The notes under the pieces were generated by a model that was given only the letters and a program-made list of their open reading frames with translations, had not been told where the DNA came from and made no database searches. The position numbers and the translations under genes were made by a program. From Spongiibacter nanhainus (GTDB taxonomy: Bacteria > Pseudomonadota > Gammaproteobacteria > Pseudomonadales > Spongiibacteraceae): DNA of 64,000 nucleotides. Of the stretch, positions 26,742 through 35,413 are shown one piece after another. The number at the start of each line of letters is the position of its first letter. Positions within the stretch are counted from its first letter, which is position 1. The DNA lies in NCBI RefSeq assembly GCF_016132545.1, contig NZ_CP066167.1:3532001-3596000 (forward strand), in the 5' to 3' direction.

Positions 26742-27686
26742 ATGACCGAACGCACATCTTACATGGGCTGGAAGCTCGACTTTACCCAGCCCCCTGGAGA
26801 GCCCGCCTACACCGAACCCGATTCGATTACCTGGCAGATATTTAAAAACCCCATCGCCCGGGTGATCGGCGGTGTTACAGCGGTGCTCCTGGAGTTTGCC
26901 GATCCGCGCATCCGCAGCGGCGTATGGGATCACTCTATCTATAAAGTGGACCCTGTTGGCCGTGCTGAACGCACAGGTTATGCCGCTTCAATTGGTACAT
27001 ACGGCCCTGCCAGTGCAGCGCGCAAAGTGATCGGCGGTGTCAATCGGATGCACGCCAAAGTCGAGGGCACCACGCCAGACGGACAGCCCTACAAGGCGCT
27101 CGACCAGGAGCTCCTGGATTGGGTCGCGGCCACCGCCGGCTTCGGCTTTTTCAAAGCCTACGACCGTTTTGTGTCGCCCTTCAGCAAAGACGAGGAGCTG
27201 CAATACTTTAGCGAGGGTGGCGAAATACCCAAGTTGTACGGCGTCAAACGCAGCCCCTCATCCATCGCCGACTTCGAAGATATGATGATGGAGCTGGAAC
27301 CGGGCTTTGAGCCACATCCAATTAATGAGGAATTTCTCCAGGTGCTTAAAGCCTCCGGCAAAGAGCGCAAAGTCCCCGCCTTTTTGCTTCACCACCTGGT
27401 ATGCGCGTCGGTAGACATCCTGCCGCCCATCGTGCGGGAGCGCTTAAATCTGGGTAAGGAATACGATCTCACTCCGATGGGGCGCATTATCGTAAAAATA
27501 GTTGCCAAACTGGCAGATCGGATCCCCAACACCAACAGCCCGGCTGCACAAGCCTCCGAGCGCCTGGGACTACCCCGCAAGTTCTTGTGGATGAGCAAGA
27601 AAAAGCAGGCCAAGCTAATGGCCGAGCTCCGAGCCAAAGGCGGCCTCCAGAGCCCCACTCCCCCAGCTGCCGAAACCACCAGCTAA
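26742..27686 (+). CDS. DUF2236 (MpaB / latex-clearing-protein fold) oxygenase, copy 2
   Basis: 314 residues, clear paralogue of the protein at 12040-12921: SITWQIFKNPIARVIGGVTA, DPRIRSGVWDHS, R74-A-E-R77-T78 and H104 at the same 26-residue spacing. Towards the C-terminus both share the pattern NSPA.Q...RLGLP. The His is the probable haem-b ligand by analogy with Lcp. No signal peptide. GAGG lies 8 nt upstream of the ATG. The C-terminal tail is Lys-rich and then Pro/Thr-rich and absent from copy 1. Likely a cytoplasmic oxygenase for a lipid or isoprenoid intermediate; substrate unknown. Confidence 0.8.
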   Translation: MTERTSYMGWKLDFTQPPGEPAYTEPDSITWQIFKNPIARVIGGVTAVLLEFADPRIRSGVWDHSIYKVDPVGRAERTGYAASIGTYGPASAARKVIGGVNRMHAKVEGTTPDGQPYKALDQELLDWVAATAGFGFFKAYDRFVSPFSKDEELQYFSEGGEIPKLYGVKRSPSSIADFEDMMMELEPGFEPHPINEEFLQVLKASGKERKVPAFLLHHLVCASVDILPPIVRERLNLGKEYDLTPMGRIIVKIVAKLADRIPNTNSPAAQASERLGLPRKFLWMSKKKQAKLMAELRAKGGLQSPTPPAAETTS

Positions 27687-27733
27687 ACCACAGGGAGGCC
27701 CGGCCTCCCAATTCCATTCCTGGAGCAAGAGCC

Positions 27734-28054
27734 TTAGCGGCTTTGCTCCAATATGTAGTCCACCGCCGCTTTGACTTCCTCTTCACTGCACTGCATGCAC
27801 ATTCCCATTGGCGGCATCACACCTTTATCGGACAGACCGTTAATAGCGTGGTCGTAAAGCGCCTCCATACCGGCCTCAGCTCGTGATGACCACGCTACGG
27901 GGTCACCCATAACCGGAGCATTACCCACACCGCTGGCATGGCAAGCCTGACAAATAGCCTGGTACACCTCTTCACCGGATTTACCGGTCTCAGCACCGAC
28001 AAAGGGCGCGCACCATAGCAGCATAACGCCAACAGGAATTGGCCAGATTTTCAT
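27734..28054 (-). CDS. Periplasmic monohaem cytochrome c5-type protein
   Basis: 106 residues from ATG 28054, chosen because GGAGA lies 7 nt upstream (a GTG at 28060 would overlap this spacing). Signal peptide ends near VGA. Haem motif CQACH (C35-H39), probable Met ligand in GVMPPMG, and a C-M-Q-C pair near the C-terminus that forms a disulfide in cytochrome c5 proteins. It probably shuttles electrons in the periplasm. A CTGTACTTTGG motif, shared with pqqA and the aldehyde dehydrogenase gene, lies 67 nt upstream, suggesting it serves the quinoprotein dehydrogenases. Confidence 0.85.
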   Translation of the reverse strand: MKIWPIPVGVMLLWCAPFVGAETGKSGEEVYQAICQACHASGVGNAPVMGDPVAWSSRAEAGMEALYDHAINGLSDKGVMPPMGMCMQCSEEEVKAAVDYILEQSR

Positions 28055-28120
28055 GTTCACTCTCCAGGTTGATTACGCGATTTCCAGCGTAAATATATGT
28101 CAGGGTAGTGGGTCGAACAT

Positions 28121-28131
28121 CTGTACTTTGG
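28121..28131 (-). promoter_or_regulatory. Candidate class I site (CTGTACTTTGG) upstream of the cytochrome c5 gene
   Basis: CTGTACTTTGG matches the sites upstream of pqqA (52965-52975) and the aldehyde dehydrogenase gene (54799-54809) at 10 or 11 of 11 bases. A looser, oppositely oriented ACCAAAGTATGAC follows at about 28158. Confidence 0.5.
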
Positions 28132-28207
28132 ATGAGCTTATGCCTCTGCCATAGACGACCAAAGTATGACTCACGGCAATACCCCTCACTGCTATAGTGT
28201 TTATCGT

Positions 28208-29170
28208 ATGGATACCCTCTACCCGCCTCCTCAAGATATTCAACGCACTACCCTGAGTGCGGGCCGACATCGTTTGCATGTTGAGACCAGCGGTAATCCC
28301 CGCGGGCTGCCGGTGTTATTCCTTCACGGCGGTCCAGGTTCCGGTTGCCGGCCCCACCACCACCGCTTTTTTAACCCCCAGCACTATCACATCATCTTGC
28401 TCGACCAACGGGGCTGTGGACGCTCCCAACCCCATGGCGGTCTCCAAGACAATACAACATGGCACCTTATCGACGATATTGAAGCATTGCGAACGTCCCT
28501 GAATATCTCCAGTTGGATGCTATTTGGCGGTTCCTGGGGGGCGGCGCTGGCCCTGGTATATGCACAGCATTACCCCCGGGCCGTATCATCGATGATTCTG
28601 CGGGGCAGCTTCCTGGCTCGAAAGGCCGATCTTCACTGGCTCACTCAACGCGGTGCCAATCGCCACTTCCCCTTGGCTTGGCAGCAATTTAGTAATGCAG
28701 TGAATGACTACGAACAACACGACATGGTGTCTGCCTACTACCAGCGACTATGCAGTGACGACCACAGGACGCAATTAATGTATGCCAAACTGTGGGAGAC
28801 ATGGTCAAGCGTCGTAACCTTGGGAAGAGAGCGCCCTTCGCCATCTAGCGTCTCACTATCTCAGCTTGAAGAAAAGTTACTAATAGAGAAAGCCAGTATT
28901 GCGCTGCATTACGCCTATCACGACTATTTTCTCGACCAACACCCTATCGCCGATCATTTACACCAACTGCCCCAAGTGCCCATCAAAATCATCCATGGGC
29001 GCGATGATTATCTGTGCCGCCTTAGCGCCTCAGAAACTCTCGCCAAGCACTTGCCCTGGGCCAGCATGAGTCGCGTCAACAACGGCGGCCACCTAGCCGA
29101 GGACTCACTTATTTGCCGCGAGCTAGTGAAGGCCACCGACGCCTTCGCCCAAAATCTCGTATTCGACTAA
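28208..29170 (+). CDS. pip: Proline iminopeptidase (alpha/beta hydrolase)
   Basis: About 320 residues. It removes N-terminal proline from peptides. The start MDTLYPPPQD is chosen because it matches the family N-terminus; an upstream in-frame ATG at 28166 is the alternative. Motifs: oxyanion loop HGGPGSGC, DQRGCGRS, nucleophile elbow GGSWGA (Ser), acid HGRDDYLC and catalytic His in NNGGHLAED. Cytoplasmic, no signal peptide. Not obviously tied to the catabolic genes on either side. Confidence 0.88.
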   Translation: MDTLYPPPQDIQRTTLSAGRHRLHVETSGNPRGLPVLFLHGGPGSGCRPHHHRFFNPQHYHIILLDQRGCGRSQPHGGLQDNTTWHLIDDIEALRTSLNISSWMLFGGSWGAALALVYAQHYPRAVSSMILRGSFLARKADLHWLTQRGANRHFPLAWQQFSNAVNDYEQHDMVSAYYQRLCSDDHRTQLMYAKLWETWSSVVTLGRERPSPSSVSLSQLEEKLLIEKASIALHYAYHDYFLDQHPIADHLHQLPQVPIKIIHGRDDYLCRLSASETLAKHLPWASMSRVNNGGHLAEDSLICRELVKATDAFAQNLVFD

Positions 29171-29268
29171 TAACACCGTTGTAGTGCCTATTCGCGCCTT
29201 TAGTGGCATGGTGGGAACGGACTCATGATTGCTATTGTTTGCCGCAAAGTATTATCTGAGGGTCCGTT

Positions 29269-30561
29269 ATGGAGCACATTATCATTGTCGGTGGCGGCGC
29301 TGGTGGCCTTTCCCTGGCAACACGCCTTGGTCGGCACTTTCATAGAAAGAGAACTGTTCAAGTGTCTTTAATCGACCGCTCCCCCACTCACCTGTGGAAA
29401 CCGCTGCTACACGAAGTCGCAGCGGGTACCATTGACGCGGCTTTCGACGAGCTGAATTTTCGCTTTCACGGCCGTCGACATCACTTCCAGTTTATTCAAG
29501 GCAGTGTCAATGCTGTCGACCCTTCGACACGAACCCTGACATTGTCTGAAGAAGTGTATCAGCACGGCCGCACTCGCATCCCAAAGCGCGAACTGCATTA
29601 CGACTACCTGGTATTAGCCGTTGGGGGAGTCAGCAACGATTTCGGCGTGCCGGGCGCGCTTGAGCATTGCTATTTCCTCGACAGTAAGCAACAAGCCGAA
29701 CAATTTCACAGCACCTTGCTGGAATATTGCATGGGCATAGCCCACAGCAAGCAGACAAAACCCACCCTCAATATCAATATCATCGGTGGCGGTGCCACTG
29801 GCGTTGAATTGGCAGCCGAGCTAACTCACACCGCTGAAGAGCTCCGACAATACACCAGCGCCACCGCGACGCCGGTGACATTCCGCTTGACACTGCTGGA
29901 AGCAGGGCCCCGCATTCTTCCGGCGCTGTCCGAAAAACTATCAGCCTCAGCCACAAAGACATTGGAGAAAATTGGCGTGGACGTCCGCTGCGGGATCGCC
30001 GTTAAGGCATGCCGCAGTGATGGTCTGGAAACGGCCGGTGGCGATACCTTAGCCGGCGACCTTCAGGTGTGGGCGGCCGGCGTAAAAGCCCCTGGCTGGT
30101 TGAGCGCGATAGAGGGCCTGCAAACTAATAATCGCAATCAACTTACGGTACTTCCCGATTTACGGTGCTGCGGAGACGAACATATTTTTGCCATTGGCGA
30201 CTGCGCTAGCCTTATGTTACCCAACGGTGGCTTTGTTCCTCCACGCGCCCAAGCCGCTCACCAAATGGCTGACGTGGCTTATAAAAACATCCTCCGCCTG
30301 CGTAAAGATAAATCGCCGAAGGCGTTTCACTATCGAGACTTCGGCTCGCTGGTATCCCTCAGTCGATTCAATACGGTGGGCGGGCTGTTTGGCGGCTTGG
30401 CCTGCGGCGAACTGCGCATTGGTGGCTTCCTTGCACGTATCGTCTATCTATCTCTGTACCGAATGCATTTAGTTTCAGTGCATGGCTTAGTTCACTCTCT
30501 CGTTATTGCCTTCGCCGCACGTCTTCATAGAAAGATAAAACCGCGATTAAAACTCCATTAA
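29269..30561 (+). CDS. ndh: Type II NADH dehydrogenase (NDH-2)
   Basis: 430 residues. Non-proton-pumping NADH:quinone oxidoreductase on the inner face of the membrane. Two dinucleotide folds: IIIVGGGAGGLSLATRLG (FAD) and INIIGGGATGVELAAEL (NADH). IFAIGDCASL is the FAD-binding end motif. WKPLLHEVAAGTID and the C-terminal amphipathic RIVYLSLYRMHL segment are typical of NDH-2. It could reoxidise NADH formed by the aldehyde dehydrogenase and beta-oxidation steps encoded nearby. Confidence 0.88.
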   Translation: MEHIIIVGGGAGGLSLATRLGRHFHRKRTVQVSLIDRSPTHLWKPLLHEVAAGTIDAAFDELNFRFHGRRHHFQFIQGSVNAVDPSTRTLTLSEEVYQHGRTRIPKRELHYDYLVLAVGGVSNDFGVPGALEHCYFLDSKQQAEQFHSTLLEYCMGIAHSKQTKPTLNINIIGGGATGVELAAELTHTAEELRQYTSATATPVTFRLTLLEAGPRILPALSEKLSASATKTLEKIGVDVRCGIAVKACRSDGLETAGGDTLAGDLQVWAAGVKAPGWLSAIEGLQTNNRNQLTVLPDLRCCGDEHIFAIGDCASLMLPNGGFVPPRAQAAHQMADVAYKNILRLRKDKSPKAFHYRDFGSLVSLSRFNTVGGLFGGLACGELRIGGFLARIVYLSLYRMHLVSVHGLVHSLVIAFAARLHRKIKPRLKLH

Positions 30562-30655
30562 CCTGACAGTTAATTTTCTTTAAAGTATCTTTGCACGCTC
30601 GCGAAAAGACGGGCGTGCTGTAGTCTGGCTGATTCTCCAATTAACTTCTTATCCG

Positions 30656-30670
30656 CGGGAATTTTTCCCG
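30656..30670. promoter_or_regulatory. Dyad CGGGAA-TTT-TTCCCG upstream of the calcium-type quinoprotein dehydrogenase gene
   Basis: Perfect 6-bp arms with 3-bp spacer, about 104 nt upstream of the start at 30774. Candidate operator or part of an activator site. The same 212-bp gap contains no gene. Confidence 0.4.
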
Positions 30671-30773
30671 ACCTCCCAGTGTAAATCTCCATTTCTAGAC
30701 AACGCGAATAAGATAATTATATCTCTTCCGTGCTACGGACTTATTTATTGGAGACGCCATCGAGGAGAGTGGT

Positions 30774-32654
30774 ATGAAAACAAAAACAGAGACATGCTTT
30801 GAACGGTCACACAATTACAGGAATAAACGTTGTTCAACGATGCTTACTAGCACACTCAGCGCCCTCATTTTTGCAGGCTCGCTCACAAGCAATAACGCAT
30901 TAGCAGAAAAAGTCGAATGGAATGATATACTCCAAGATCAAGATAGCGCCCAGGATGTTTTAATGTATGGCATGGGACCGAAGGCTCAGCGATACAGCAA
31001 ACTTTCGAAAATCAACGATAGAAATATTCAAGCTCTATCACCTGCTTGGTCAATGTCTTTCGGGGATGAAAAGCAGCGGGGGCAGGAAACACAAGCACTG
31101 TTCCACGATGGTACGCTCTATGTAACCGCATCCTATTCTCGAATTTTTGCAATTGATGCACGCACGGGAAAACAAAAATGGAATTACAAACACCGCCTCC
31201 CTGAGGATATTCGTCCATGCTGTGATGTTATCAACCGAGGCGCAGCTATATACAAAGACTTAGTGTTCTTTGGCACACTAGACGCCGCCGTGGTCGCCCT
31301 AAACAAAGACACCGGCAAACCGGTGTGGAAGAAGAAATTTGGCGATCATTCTGCCGGATACACTATGACTGGCGCACCTACTATAGTGAAAGACCAAAAA
31401 TCCGGCAGGGTCCTGTTGATCCATGGATCGTCCGGGGACGAATTTGGGGTCGTTGGCAAACTTTTTGCCCGAGACCCAATGACGGGCGAGGAAATATGGA
31501 TGCGCCCGTTTGTCGAAGGCCATATGGGACGTCTAAATGGGAAGCCCAGCACACCTACCGGTGATATAGAAGCGCCCTCCTGGCCGCGCGATGAAAAAGG
31601 AGAACTGGTTGAAGCCTGGCATCACGGTGGTGGCGCACCGTGGCAGAGCGCCAGTTTCGACGTTGATACCAATACCATTATTATCGGCGCCGGCAATCCC
31701 GCCCCATGGAACACCTGGAAACGCACCTCGAAGGGTGGCAACCCTCAAGACTACGACAACCTCTATACGTCGGGTCAAGTAGGTGTCGACCCAAGCACTG
31801 GCGAAGTGAAATGGTTCTATCAACATACACCCAACGACGCTTGGGACTTCTCGGGCAACAATGAGCTTGTTCTATTTGAGTACAAGGACAAAGGAAAACT
31901 TGTAAAGGCAACCGCTCACGCCGACCGCAACGGATTCTTCTATGTCGTCGACAGGGAGAACGGCGAGTTTATTCGCGGCTTTCCCTTCGTCGATAACATT
32001 ACCTGGGCCACTCACATCGATCCAAAAACAGGCCGCCCGGTAGAAGTCGAAGGACAGCGGCCGCCTCTGCCCGAGCCAGGCAAGAAACGCGGCAAATCTA
32101 TTGAAGTATCGCCGCCTTTCTTAGGTGGTAAAAACTGGAACCCAATGGCATACAGCCAAGACACGGGCTTGTTTTACTTGGGCGCAAACCACTGGAAGGA
32201 AGACTATTGGACTGAAGAAGTAAAATATGAAAAAGGTTCAGCCTACTTGGGCCAGGGCTTCCGCATAAAACGGATGTACGATGACCATGTGGGTATATTG
32301 CGTGCAGTTGATCCAGTAAAAGGAAAAATTGTATGGGAACACAAGGAGAAGCTACCTCTATGGGCTGGAGTCTTGGCTACCGCAGGCAACCTTATCTTCA
32401 CAGGCACCGGTGACGGTTACTTTAAAGCCTTCGATGCCAAAACCGGTAAAGAGCTCTGGAAATTCCAAACTGGCAGCGGAATCGTCTCTTCACCAATTAC
32501 ATGGGAAATGGATGGAGAACAATATGTAGGTGTCGCCTCAGGCTACGGCGGTGCAGTTCCACTTTGGGGTGGCGACATGGCAGAGTTAACCAAACCTGTT
32601 CCCCAGGGGGGCGCATTCTGGGTGTTCAAGATTCCCCGCTGGGCGAGCAAGTGA
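30774..32654 (+). CDS. PQQ-dependent alcohol dehydrogenase, calcium type (ExaA/PedE-like)
   Basis: 626 residues. Periplasmic quinoprotein oxidising primary alcohols, passing electrons to cytochrome c. A long signal peptide ends near NNALA. Eight-bladed propeller repeats of the DxxTGKxxW type are seen. The adjacent-cysteine ring RPCCDVI is a PQQ-contact mark. The catalytic Asp is D358 in AWDFSGN; the position two residues later is Ser (S360), as in calcium-dependent ethanol dehydrogenases, not the Asp of lanthanide enzymes. GAGGAGAG sits 5 nt before the ATG. A pentapeptide-repeat gene follows, in the same order as in the P. putida ped cluster. Substrates are likely short to medium or aromatic alcohols. 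Confidence 0.92.
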   Translation: MKTKTETCFERSHNYRNKRCSTMLTSTLSALIFAGSLTSNNALAEKVEWNDILQDQDSAQDVLMYGMGPKAQRYSKLSKINDRNIQALSPAWSMSFGDEKQRGQETQALFHDGTLYVTASYSRIFAIDARTGKQKWNYKHRLPEDIRPCCDVINRGAAIYKDLVFFGTLDAAVVALNKDTGKPVWKKKFGDHSAGYTMTGAPTIVKDQKSGRVLLIHGSSGDEFGVVGKLFARDPMTGEEIWMRPFVEGHMGRLNGKPSTPTGDIEAPSWPRDEKGELVEAWHHGGGAPWQSASFDVDTNTIIIGAGNPAPWNTWKRTSKGGNPQDYDNLYTSGQVGVDPSTGEVKWFYQHTPNDAWDFSGNNELVLFEYKDKGKLVKATAHADRNGFFYVVDRENGEFIRGFPFVDNITWATHIDPKTGRPVEVEGQRPPLPEPGKKRGKSIEVSPPFLGGKNWNPMAYSQDTGLFYLGANHWKEDYWTEEVKYEKGSAYLGQGFRIKRMYDDHVGILRAVDPVKGKIVWEHKEKLPLWAGVLATAGNLIFTGTGDGYFKAFDAKTGKELWKFQTGSGIVSSPITWEMDGEQYVGVASGYGGAVPLWGGDMAELTKPVPQGGAFWVFKIPRWASK

Positions 32655-32690
32655 CTATGAGTTCCTTCTGACTCTATTGGAGTCATCCTT

Positions 32691-32716
32691 GGCCCGCCCA
32701 TAAGCGGGCCTTTTTT
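32691..32716 (+). terminator. Rho-independent terminator after the calcium-type dehydrogenase
   Basis: GGCCCGC and GCGGGCC form a 7-bp stem with CCATAA loop, followed by TTTTTT. It ends the gene at 30774-32654 before the pentapeptide-repeat gene. Confidence 0.85.
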
Positions 32717-32746
32717 AACGACTCACTCGCTATACCGGAGCATTTT

Positions 32747-33334
32747 ATGCCGTCATCTACATCGTTGAAGTCACTAATCATAAGCCTATTTATATTTGCC
32801 ACTTCGCTAAACGCGCAGAATGCAGAACCTGGGAACAGCCGCAAAATTGGAGATTGCGTCATTCAGCCTAAAACCCATTGCCCGGGTGCCGACCTGCGGC
32901 ACGCCAACCTACAACAGGCTAATTTAGCTGGCGCCAATCTCCGCGGTGCAAAGCTAGCTAGGGCAGATTTACGCCACGCCAACCTTCGCGGCGCAAACCT
33001 GCAGGGTGCTGATCTAGATGGGATTAACGGCTGGGCCGCTTTCTTCCAAGGAGCAGTACTTGATAATGCCAGTCTCCGCGGCGCCAATTTGGAATTTGCG
33101 CGTTTTAGTGGTGCCAGATTGGTTGGCGCAAATATGCAAGCGTCTAACCTGGAAATGGCATGGATGAGCAAAGTACGCTTAGAGAAAGTAAACTTGAGAA
33201 ATGCCAATTTGCAGGAAGCAAAGTTCTACTATGCCGATTTTCTCGGCGCTGACTTGCGTGGAGCCAACATAAGATATGGGATATTTCAAGGTGCGCGAAT
33301 GACAGATTGCCTCGGCTGCCCCTTCGATTGGTAG
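32747..33334 (+). CDS. Exported pentapeptide-repeat protein
   Basis: 195 residues. Signal peptide at residues 1-24 (ISLFIFATSLNA), then about 25 A(D/N)LxxA pentapeptides forming a right-handed quadrilateral beta-helix (GADLRHANLQQANLAGANL and so on). It ends CLGCPFDW. Pentapeptide proteins of this size accompany ExaA/PedE-type genes in pseudomonads, where their role is unclear. The gene follows the dehydrogenase terminator by 30 bp. It is not a Qnr-type resistance protein by context. Function unknown; a periplasmic scaffold is conceivable. Confidence 0.8.
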   Translation: MPSSTSLKSLIISLFIFATSLNAQNAEPGNSRKIGDCVIQPKTHCPGADLRHANLQQANLAGANLRGAKLARADLRHANLRGANLQGADLDGINGWAAFFQGAVLDNASLRGANLEFARFSGARLVGANMQASNLEMAWMSKVRLEKVNLRNANLQEAKFYYADFLGADLRGANIRYGIFQGARMTDCLGCPFDW

Positions 33335-33368
33335 GCGCCTTCGAGAACTCTAAAATCTATCAAAGCAA

Positions 33369-34028
33369 CTATATCGTTTCTCTATCAACCTGAAACTGCC
33401 CAATTTTTATCAGCCCATTCTGGATAGCAAGGTGTACAAGTTCCGCAGTGTTACTGACTTGTAGCTTACTCTTTAGTTGACTGCTGTAATTCGCTACGGT
33501 CTTGCTACTCAAACACATTTGGTTAGCAATACACTCTGTACTTAACCCCCTCGCGAGGTTGACAAAAATCTCAAACTCTCGCTGCGTCATATTAGAGAAC
33601 CGCTCACCAGGGACATTTTTATTGAAAGCCATTCCCATGAGTAAATCAGACTGAATAAAACGCTGACCGCTAGAAACTTTTTTAACAGCGGCAATCAACA
33701 CTTCCGGATCGCAGCTTTTCGTAATATAGCCCTTCGCGCCAGCTTCCATCGCTTGCTCTAGGACTGGGATTTCATCATACATACTAAACATCAACACAGC
33801 TGCAGCACTGTCCCAAGAGCATATTCGCCGTACCGCTTCGATACCACTTATGCCTGGCAAGTTAATATCCATAATTACCAGATCCGGCTTTTCACTTCTG
33901 TACAGCGCTACCGCACGCTCGCCACTATCCGTTTCAAGGATCGATACTGAGTCAGGTAGTACACTAATTAAGAGTCCAGCATAACCCTGCCTGACCACAG
34001 CATGGTCATCAGTAATTAATATTTTCAC
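33369..34028 (-). CDS. LuxR/NarL-family response regulator (PedR2-like)
   Basis: 219 residues. REC domain with phosphorylation site in DLVIMDINLPG (Asp of IMD) and Lys in YITKSCD, then a LuxR-type helix-turn-helix (MTQREFEIFVNLARGLSTEC, LSSKTVANY). It starts with GTG at 34028, overlapping the stop of the histidine kinase gene (GTGA), so the two are translated together. Its position between the two quinoprotein dehydrogenase genes matches the P. putida pedS2/pedR2 pair, which responds to lanthanides. It is one candidate for binding the shared ACTTTAGT motif. Confidence 0.9.
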   Translation of the reverse strand: MKILITDDHAVVRQGYAGLLISVLPDSVSILETDSGERAVALYRSEKPDLVIMDINLPGISGIEAVRRICSWDSAAAVLMFSMYDEIPVLEQAMEAGAKGYITKSCDPEVLIAAVKKVSSGQRFIQSDLLMGMAFNKNVPGERFSNMTQREFEIFVNLARGLSTECIANQMCLSSKTVANYSSQLKSKLQVSNTAELVHLAIQNGLIKIGQFQVDRETI

Positions 34029-35359
34029 ACTCCACCCCTCTCGTAGTCTGGCACTCCCGCGTTGACACTAGTCGCCAACTCAACGCAAATCTTAGTTCCC
34101 GCCCCATCATTCGCTGTGAACTTGATCTCGGCGCCAATCGCCGCTGCTCTCTCATTCATAAAACGGATACCCATACCTATCGCACACGCATCATCATCCA
34201 TCCCGACCCCGTTATCGAGAATCGATAAATATAGGTTATCCCCATCCCGCGAGGTGTCTATACAGACCTCTACGTGAGAAGCGTTGGCGTGTTTCAGAAC
34301 ATTGTTCAACGCTTCCTGAACTATCCGGTAAAGGTGGATACTCTGATTAGAATTCAAGGTAGGTGGTGAATCCGCGCAGGAATAGTGGCAGGGTATATTG
34401 ACGCTGTCGCTCCATGTTTTACACAACTGACGAGAAGCGTGGTAAAAATCTGTACGATCGAGTTCGGTAGGCCTCAAGCGATGAACAATATTGCGAAAAC
34501 TCAATAGGACATTGCTACTTATGCTAATAATCTTCCTGGCGTTTACGCGCACCGCCTCGCTACTTTCTACGCTTAACGAGATCGTCCCTGCAACAGCCTT
34601 AATAGCACTGAGGTGTTGGCCGAGGTCATCGTGAAGTTCCCGCGCCAACTCCCGTCGTTCCTGCTCCTGTAAACATAACAACTGCCTATTCAACAGCCGG
34701 TTTTCGTATTGTTGCTTTTCCAGCGCAGCAGCCATTTCATTAAAATGGCACGCCAATCTGTGCGCTTCAGATATCGAATAGCTCGGCAATCGCTCCTGAT
34801 AATTCCCTCTCTCTATTTGGTCCAAAGCACATAAAAATCTGCGAATTGGCCTTAGGCTTATACGACCGCCCACCAAGACGGCAACATTGGCTACTAACGC
34901 ACAGGCTACAATTAGCAAAAAGATTTGTACGACACTCTCCCAAACCTCCAATAATTCGTCAGTGGGATCGGCTACCAGCAATAGCCTCTCACCTTTGACA
35001 GGTATGTGTTCAATTAGTCTTCCGGCCGGCCGACCCCATACAGCATCGTAAAACCACAGTGGCACTGAACCCGAGCTTCTTGGGATAATGTCCTCGCTCA
35101 TGTTCAAGTTAGAAGGTTCACTAATAATCTTAAAATGACGATAGTGTTGTAATTTTTTAGTTATCTCGTCTGCACTAGGGCAGTACTGTCGGGGCACCAT
35201 ATGACAACCTTCGGTCAGCGCCGCTACAAGGCCCATGCTGGCTGAAACCTCACGCTCTATATCTAGCCGTGCTTGTCTCACCATAACAACGACACATGCC
35301 AACAGAAGCATTGCGAACACCATGGTTAAGAAGGCATTTACACGGAGTACCGTAGTCAT
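34025..35359 (-). CDS. Membrane sensor histidine kinase, NarX/UhpB type (PedS2-like)
   Basis: 444 residues. N-terminal transmembrane helix (FLTMVFAMLLLACVVVMV), a periplasmic sensor region of about 110 residues rich in Asp/Glu (for example DPTDELLEVWES), a second membrane helix (FLLIVACALVANVAVLV), HAMP (RPIRRFLCALDQIERGNYQE), then HisKA_3 with ERRELARELHDDLGQHLSA (phospho-acceptor His) and HATPase_c (DNGVGMDDD, GMGIRFMNERAAA). Partner response regulator gene overlaps by 4 bases. Its place between calcium- and lanthanide-type dehydrogenases suggests metal or alcohol sensing. Confidence 0.9.
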   Translation of the reverse strand: MTTVLRVNAFLTMVFAMLLLACVVVMVRQARLDIEREVSASMGLVAALTEGCHMVPRQYCPSADEITKKLQHYRHFKIISEPSNLNMSEDIIPRSSGSVPLWFYDAVWGRPAGRLIEHIPVKGERLLLVADPTDELLEVWESVVQIFLLIVACALVANVAVLVGGRISLRPIRRFLCALDQIERGNYQERLPSYSISEAHRLACHFNEMAAALEKQQYENRLLNRQLLCLQEQERRELARELHDDLGQHLSAIKAVAGTISLSVESSEAVRVNARKIISISSNVLLSFRNIVHRLRPTELDRTDFYHASRQLCKTWSDSVNIPCHYSCADSPPTLNSNQSIHLYRIVQEALNNVLKHANASHVEVCIDTSRDGDNLYLSILDNGVGMDDDACAIGMGIRFMNERAAAIGAEIKFTANDGAGTKICVELATSVNAGVPDYERGGV

Positions 35360-35382
35360 TGTTATTATACCGGCGGCGTGGG

Positions 35383-35408
35383 AAAAGGGGCCAAAATAGG
35401 CCCCTTTT
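35383..35408 (-). terminator. Rho-independent terminator after the lanthanide-type dehydrogenase
   Basis: AAAAGGGGCC and GGCCCCTTTT form a 10-bp stem around AAAATA with T-run on the minus strand. It separates the dehydrogenase operon from the downstream kinase gene. Confidence 0.88.
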
Positions 35409-35413
35409 TAACA

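Noticed and set aside
32747-33334. Pentapeptide-repeat protein as a quinolone-resistance (Qnr) gene
   Set aside because: It has a signal peptide and lies beside a PQQ dehydrogenase gene; Qnr proteins are cytoplasmic and about 215 residues.
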